Below, one piece after another: positions 6,476 through 10,171 of a stretch of DNA of 10,171 nt; the first letter of the stretch is position 1, and each line of letters opens with the position of its first letter. Below the pieces are notes generated by a model, which saw only the letters and a list, made by a program, of their open reading frames with translations, was not told the DNA's origin and did not search any database. Both the position numbers and the translations under genes were made by a program. Source of the DNA: Betaproteobacteria bacterium UBA2293 (GTDB lineage Bacteria; Pseudomonadota; Gammaproteobacteria; Burkholderiales; Rhodocyclaceae); contig DDWF01000090.1 of assembly GCA_002345845.1 (NCBI GenBank), forward strand, positions 784 through 10,954, read 5' to 3'.

Positions 6476-7895
6476 ACCTTCTATGTCCGCGGCCACCCAT
6501 CCGCGATTTCGCATCTTGCGACATCTGATTCGGATTTTTTGTCGCGCGAACCTTCGTATCGGGTTTCAGTTTGTAGTTTTTCTGATGATGTTCGCGCAAT
6601 TGCTCTTTCAGATTTTCCTTGTTGCACTGACCATTCGTCGCCTTTTCTACCGCTGCCGCAGCTTGGTCCTCAACCTGACCTAACAAGGCGAGTCCTTCGG
6701 GTGAAGATGGATCTTTAGCGAGCGTTTTCTCTGCAGCATCGTATAGCTTGTGTGCCTTCGTATGCTCAGCCTCCAAACCGTTCTTGTTCGACTCCAAACA
6801 GATCGCCAGCCCACCGGATTCCGGTACGCCTCCGGGCATCATCTTGTTGGCTTTTCGAGTGCTGGTCTGGAAAGAACGGTTCGGTACAACGTGGTGCGCG
6901 TCCATGCCTTTCTTGGCGCACTCGTCCTTGATTTCGTCATAGGGGCGTAGTTTGCAACGCCCCTCTCCTCCACTGCCGACCACCTTGAACCCATCATTCC
7001 CACCGTCCGCCTGCTCCGGTTTTTTCTTGTCACCAGACTTGTCCTTGCCTTTCTTTCCCGGAATCAGCTTGGTCAGTTTGTCGATCTTGCTCATCACCAT
7101 GCGCTGGGCATAGGCCGTCGCCATGGCGGTCATATTGGGCAACTGGCCACTGGTCGCGAAACTAGCCGCGCCATCAAGAGCAGTGGCAGCGGATTCGGCA
7201 ATGCCTCCGACACCCGCAACGCCGCCGCCGACCGCTGCGACTGCGCCACCACCCACAGCAATCACCGCTCCCGGGGCTGCGCCAACACCGGTGGCGACCA
7301 TCGCACCACCGACCGCCGCCGTGCCACCGCCCGCCGCAGAGATCGTGCCCCCGGTATCCATCGCATTGCCAGCAAAGTCATGCAAGGCTTCGGAAGCGTT
7401 GTCCTTGTACCATTGCCCCGCTTGCTTGAGGGCGTCGGCGGCACTGTCGAGAAAACTCTTTTCGGCCGGGGTTTCGGGCTTGGTCGCGGGTTTGACGGGA
7501 AGCGCACTGGGCTTTTCGCTCGTCACATAGACGCCAGGGCAGTTGCCACCATTCAGCGTGCACGGGTCGCCCTGGCGAATGATCGGATTCTTGCCGACGC
7601 GAACGGTGCTGGAGCCTTTGACTGGCTTCACCTCGCCACTGACCGTGCCGCTCTTGACGCCTTTGCAACTGCCGGGCGCATCACCTTTGCAACTCGGCTG
7701 GGTGGTCTGGCTGAGCACGTAGGCCGGGCGATTGTTCAAGCGCACGGTGGGCACCACGCCAACGCTGTTGTCCAGGTCATGCGTCACCGGGTAGGGCAAA
7801 GGCGGCGTGCTGCTGCCGACCGGGGTTTTGTTGAAGGTCGGTGCAGTGGAGACCGCCTTGAATTTGCCGTGCTTGCGGGCGCCGATCCTAGCCAT
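6474..7895 (-). CDS. T6SS effector: PAAR-like DUF4150 domain with C-terminal AHH/HNH nuclease-like toxin
   Basis: A 473-residue modular effector. Residues about 15-130 are a PAAR-like DUF4150 domain (PYPVTHDLDNS, TVRLNNRPAYVLSQTT, GVKSGTVSGEV, STVRVGKNPIIRQGD) that would sit on the VgrG tip. Four cysteines (69, 77, 112, 119) fall in it. A hydrophobic Gly/Ala-rich stretch at about 184-238 could insert in a membrane. A Lys-rich linker follows (280-293). The toxin domain starts near 310: DAHHVVPNR (332-340) is the AHH motif of the HNH/Endonuclease VII superfamily, with GLAICLES (362-369) and EHTKAH (377-382) supplying the second part of the metal site. The probable role is to cut DNA or RNA in the target cell. 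The tail is very basic. The start at 7895 overlaps the DUF2169 stop by 8 bases (ATGGCTAG) and has GAGGG 8 bases upstream; a GTG at 7910 is a weaker alternative. Nuclease activity is inferred. Confidence 0.9.
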   Translation of the reverse strand: MARIGARKHGKFKAVSTAPTFNKTPVGSSTPPLPYPVTHDLDNSVGVVPTVRLNNRPAYVLSQTTQPSCKGDAPGSCKGVKSGTVSGEVKPVKGSSTVRVGKNPIIRQGDPCTLNGGNCPGVYVTSEKPSALPVKPATKPETPAEKSFLDSAADALKQAGQWYKDNASEALHDFAGNAMDTGGTISAAGGGTAAVGGAMVATGVGAAPGAVIAVGGGAVAAVGGGVAGVGGIAESAATALDGAASFATSGQLPNMTAMATAYAQRMVMSKIDKLTKLIPGKKGKDKSGDKKKPEQADGGNDGFKVVGSGGEGRCKLRPYDEIKDECAKKGMDAHHVVPNRSFQTSTRKANKMMPGGVPESGGLAICLESNKNGLEAEHTKAHKLYDAAEKTLAKDPSSPEGLALLGQVEDQAAAAVEKATNGQCNKENLKEQLREHHQKNYKLKPDTKVRATKNPNQMSQDAKSRMGGRGHRR

Positions 7896-9366
7896 CGAGC
7901 AGACCCTCACGACAGGATTTTTCCGGCGACTGCCCGGACATCAGGGCTTTGATCCGTTCGATTTCGTGGCGGGCGGTCGCGCGTTCCTTGTCGCCCATCA
8001 GCCAGGTTTCAACGGCGCGCAGGGCGACTTCGTCGGCCTTGGCCAGTGTGGCACGCCAAACCAGATGGCAGGTGCGTTCTTCCGGTTCAATGAGGAGCGT
8101 GTCAAGGCGCATGGGATGCTGAAACATCTCGCCGGTTTCCAGCCGAACCAGCAGCTGACATTCATCCCCAGGCAAAACCAGATTCAGGGTGGTGTTGCCT
8201 TGCGCATCCCGCTGAGCGCCCAGCGTCTCCGGTGCGCAGAGGTTGCTCAGCTCGATCACTTCGTCACCTTGCAGTTCATCCACCTGTTGATCCGGCCAGG
8301 CGGCATTCCAGATGGCGAAATCGAAGTCCTCGGGCAACCACGCATCGCTTTTGATGAAGGTGTCGTCAATCGTGCCCAACAGCCGGGCACGCTCGGGATG
8401 ACCTTTGGGGCGAATACCAAGTCCGGCCAGCAGGTGGCTGCCTGCACCGTTTGCGAATTTGCCATTCATCGCCTTGCTGAAGTCGCCGATGCGAATCGGG
8501 TGGTGAGGATTTTCCATTTGTGGTGCCGGCAGACGTTTGCAGCCGCTAGCCTCGATAAACCAACGCCGCGCGTAGCCGCGTCCGATCGGATTGGCGGCAA
8601 AAGCATCATGGGCGATCGGGCGCAGTTCGGCCGGTCCAGCGGCGTCCGGGTGATTGGCCTGGGTTTCGGGTTGCAGGCGGTGTTTCCTGGCAACCCGACG
8701 GGCGGCTTTGTCTCCGGCATTGATCCGGCATTGCCCGCCAAAGGCAAATTCATTGTTGAGCGGAACGGTGTTGACCGGGCGCGGTGTCGTCAGTCGCCAG
8801 GTGTTGGGGCGGACAATGCCGAGACTTCCCCAGCGGCTGAACGTGGCGAGCAGGCGAAATGGCCAGGAATGTCTGACGAAATGCCTCTCGCCAGTAACGA
8901 CCAGGGTCTTGTCGATCAGAATCTTGCCGGGGAGACGCTGCCTTTTGCTTTCGGAAAGCGCCTTCTGCCATGCCCGCTTTTCTGCAAAGTCGATGGGCAT
9001 GTAGGGATTCAGGCCTTGGGGTTCTCGGGGTAGTGGCACAGGCGTATCCGGCCGCTTGACTAGCAGGCGAACTTCAAACCGGTACGCTGCGTTGCCGCCT
9101 GGTGCATGGGCTGTGGCGTTGACGATGACATCACAGCGTGGCTTGTACTGGCAGAGGTCCGATTCCTGGCGTACCGCGCTGCGATTGATCGCACCAAAGT
9201 AGGTGTCCTCCTCGCACAACGGGGATTGTTCATTGGCATAGTGCAGCTTGCCGTGTGCATCCCAGGTCAGGGTTTGGCGGAGGACGACGACGTGGAAGGC
9301 TTGTTCGTGCTGATCGATGCCTTCGAAAGCCAGCGCGGGAAACGGGGTGTGATTGACGAACTCCAT
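7888..9366 (-). CDS. DUF2169 T6SS effector adaptor/chaperone
   Basis: A 492-residue cytoplasmic protein of the DUF2169 family. Members lie between vgrG and DUF4150 effector genes, and in Agrobacterium one is needed to load its cognate DUF4150 effector onto VgrG. Family features visible in order are: an N-terminal strand region (FVNHTPFPALAFEGID, then HVVVLRQTLTW), YKPRCDVIVNATAHAP (74-89), PLNNEFAFGGQC (about 202-213), NPIGRGY (261-267), the PQMENP segment (283-288), and RARLLGTIDDTFIKSDAWLPEDFDF around 330-355, followed by NAAWPDQQ. It starts 10 bases after the vgrG stop without a clear Shine-Dalgarno sequence, so translational coupling is likely. Its stop overlaps the effector start. It is full length and has no odd residues I can judge. 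A specific pairing with the downstream DUF4150 domain is inferred from adjacency and family knowledge. Confidence 0.93.
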   Translation of the reverse strand: MEFVNHTPFPALAFEGIDQHEQAFHVVVLRQTLTWDAHGKLHYANEQSPLCEEDTYFGAINRSAVRQESDLCQYKPRCDVIVNATAHAPGGNAAYRFEVRLLVKRPDTPVPLPREPQGLNPYMPIDFAEKRAWQKALSESKRQRLPGKILIDKTLVVTGERHFVRHSWPFRLLATFSRWGSLGIVRPNTWRLTTPRPVNTVPLNNEFAFGGQCRINAGDKAARRVARKHRLQPETQANHPDAAGPAELRPIAHDAFAANPIGRGYARRWFIEASGCKRLPAPQMENPHHPIRIGDFSKAMNGKFANGAGSHLLAGLGIRPKGHPERARLLGTIDDTFIKSDAWLPEDFDFAIWNAAWPDQQVDELQGDEVIELSNLCAPETLGAQRDAQGNTTLNLVLPGDECQLLVRLETGEMFQHPMRLDTLLIEPEERTCHLVWRATLAKADEVALRAVETWLMGDKERATARHEIERIKALMSGQSPEKSCREGLLDG

Positions 9367-9376
9367 CGCGGCAGGC

Positions 9377-10171
9377 TCAGTTGATGTCCACGTCCTTGCC
9401 GTTGATCGCCACCGGCCCGCTGGCCGAGAAGTTGAACGTCGTGCCGTTGATCAACACGGTCCCATCGGATTTCATGACCAGCGAGGACTTGCCGACTGTG
9501 ATTTCCAGTTCGTCCCCGGCGGTAATCGAGAACTTGTTGCCGACCATGACGGATTTGTTCAGTCCTACCTGCTCGGCCTGCATCAAGCCGACAGTGGTGT
9601 TCATGGCACCGCCGACGGTGGTCTGGTAGCCAAGGCCGATGGACAAGGCCTTGGCCAGGCCGATGCTCTCGGTCTTGGCCTGGGCAATGGTTTCGCTCTT
9701 GTTGCCGCCGATGGTGACGGAACGGTTGTCGCCAATGGTGACGCTCTGGTTCTGCCCGATGCTGATGGTTTCGTTCAGCCCGACGTCTTCGCTGCGGTTG
9801 TCACCGATGGAAATGGTCTCGTTGTGATCGACCCGTTCGGTACGGTTGTTGTGGACGGTGATGGTTTCGTTGTTATCCACCGTCTCCGTGCGGTCGTGCT
9901 TCACCAGCACGGTTTCGTCGTGGTCGATGGTTTTGCTGCGGTCGTTGCCGACCCAGTGACTTTCGTTGTGTTCGACTTCGATGCGCTGGTCTTTCTCGGC
10001 ATGCAGCCAGACTTCTTCCGATCCTTTCTTGTCTTCGAAGCGGATGGCGTTGGCGTTGTCGTAGCCGCCGCCTTTGCTCGAGCGGCTGAGGATGCCGGTC
10101 TGCGTCTGGTTGGCCGGCAGGTCCCAGGGCGGCATGTTCTGCTGGTTGTAGACCCGGCCGGTGATCAGCGG
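9377..10171 (-). CDS. vgrG: VgrG tip/spike protein, C-terminal part (5' end outside window)
   Basis: The last 264 residues of VgrG, the trimeric spike that the T6SS tube pushes into target cells. The frame is open to the window edge, so the gp27-like base and part of the OB-fold domain are missing. Visible are the end of the gp5-like OB region, GRVYNQQNMPPWDLP (5-19), the highly conserved RSSKGGGYDNANAIRFEDKKG (30-50) and WLHAEKDQRIEVEHNE (55-70), then a long octapeptide repeat needle (69-220). A short end domain, SSLVMKSDGTVLINGT (229-244), finishes in VDIN. No extra C-terminal effector domain is fused; the cargo is encoded downstream. It is the first visible gene of a co-directional set with the DUF2169 adaptor 10 bases after it. 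The family call is certain from the OB/gp5 motifs. Confidence 0.96.
   Translation of the reverse strand, partial: PLITGRVYNQQNMPPWDLPANQTQTGILSRSSKGGGYDNANAIRFEDKKGSEEVWLHAEKDQRIEVEHNESHWVGNDRSKTIDHDETVLVKHDRTETVDNNETITVHNNRTERVDHNETISIGDNRSEDVGLNETISIGQNQSVTIGDNRSVTIGGNKSETIAQAKTESIGLAKALSIGLGYQTTVGGAMNTTVGLMQAEQVGLNKSVMVGNKFSITAGDELEITVGKSSLVMKSDGTVLINGTTFNFSASGPVAINGKDVDIN
9512..9967 (-). repeat. 19 tandem octapeptide (24-base) repeats in vgrG
   Basis: Visible VgrG residues 69-220 divide into 19 consecutive 8-residue units without gaps, such as NETITVHN, NRTERVDH, NETISIGD, NRSEDVGL, NETISIGQ, NQSVTIGD. Isoleucine or valine sits at position 6, and Gly, Asp or His often follows. This is the gp5-type pattern in which each unit adds one strand to a triple-stranded beta-helix needle. 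The first half is rich in charged residues (D, H, E, R). The last six or so units lose the N-E-T start and turn more hydrophobic and glycine-rich. Confidence 0.88.

Noticed and set aside
7896..7910. GTG start adding five residues to the DUF4150 effector
   Set aside because: The ATG at 7895 has GAGGG at a suitable distance, whereas the GTG overlaps that site.
7807..9033. Long open frame of 408 codons on the + strand
   Set aside because: It lies antisense to the DUF2169 gene, has no recognisable domain, and its length follows from the codon bias of GC-rich DNA on the real strand.
9512..9967. 24-base periodic repeats as a possible CRISPR array
   Set aside because: There are no unique spacers between identical repeats; the period is that of coding octapeptides in VgrG.

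Overview
The window looks like high-GC betaproteobacterial chromosome. A Rhodocyclales-type genome (Dechloromonas/Azonexus-like) is my guess from the FeoB subtype, the paired bacterioferritins and the type VI secretion gene set, but there is no rRNA or other marker here to prove it. Coding density is very high, no stretch over 300 bases lacks a gene, and I saw no tRNA, rRNA, CRISPR array or insertion sequence.

Left part (1-2192, + strand) is an iron block: the C-terminal half of FeoB (ferrous iron permease, cut by the window edge), a FeoA-like small protein, then two adjacent bacterioferritin genes closed by a good intrinsic terminator. The two bacterioferritins have complementary losses: the first keeps the di-iron ferroxidase ligands but lacks the haem-ligand methionine, and the second keeps the methionine but has lost four ferroxidase ligands. 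They should build a mixed shell that stores the iron FeoB imports. A short-chain dehydrogenase gene (2238-2969, +) follows.

Middle part (2980-4786, - strand) holds a FUSC-family inner-membrane protein followed by a Tat-exported intradiol ring-cleavage dioxygenase. It is a probable two-gene unit concerned with aromatic compounds at the cell envelope.

Right part (4923-10171, - strand, read from right to left) is a type VI secretion (T6SS) effector module: vgrG (3' part, with 19 octapeptide needle repeats), a DUF2169 adaptor, a PAAR-like DUF4150 effector with a C-terminal AHH/HNH nuclease-like toxin domain, a 339-residue beta-propeller-like protein that is the best immunity candidate, and a 174-residue protein of unknown function whose start overlaps the previous stop. 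The genes are 10 bases apart or overlapping, so they are almost surely one transcript. VgrG would carry the DUF4150 tip, DUF2169 would load it, the C-terminal domain would poison the target cell, and one or both downstream proteins would protect the producer. Base composition falls from about 60-70% GC to about 47-52% exactly over the toxin domain and the propeller gene, as expected if the toxin/immunity part was exchanged onto an older delivery backbone.
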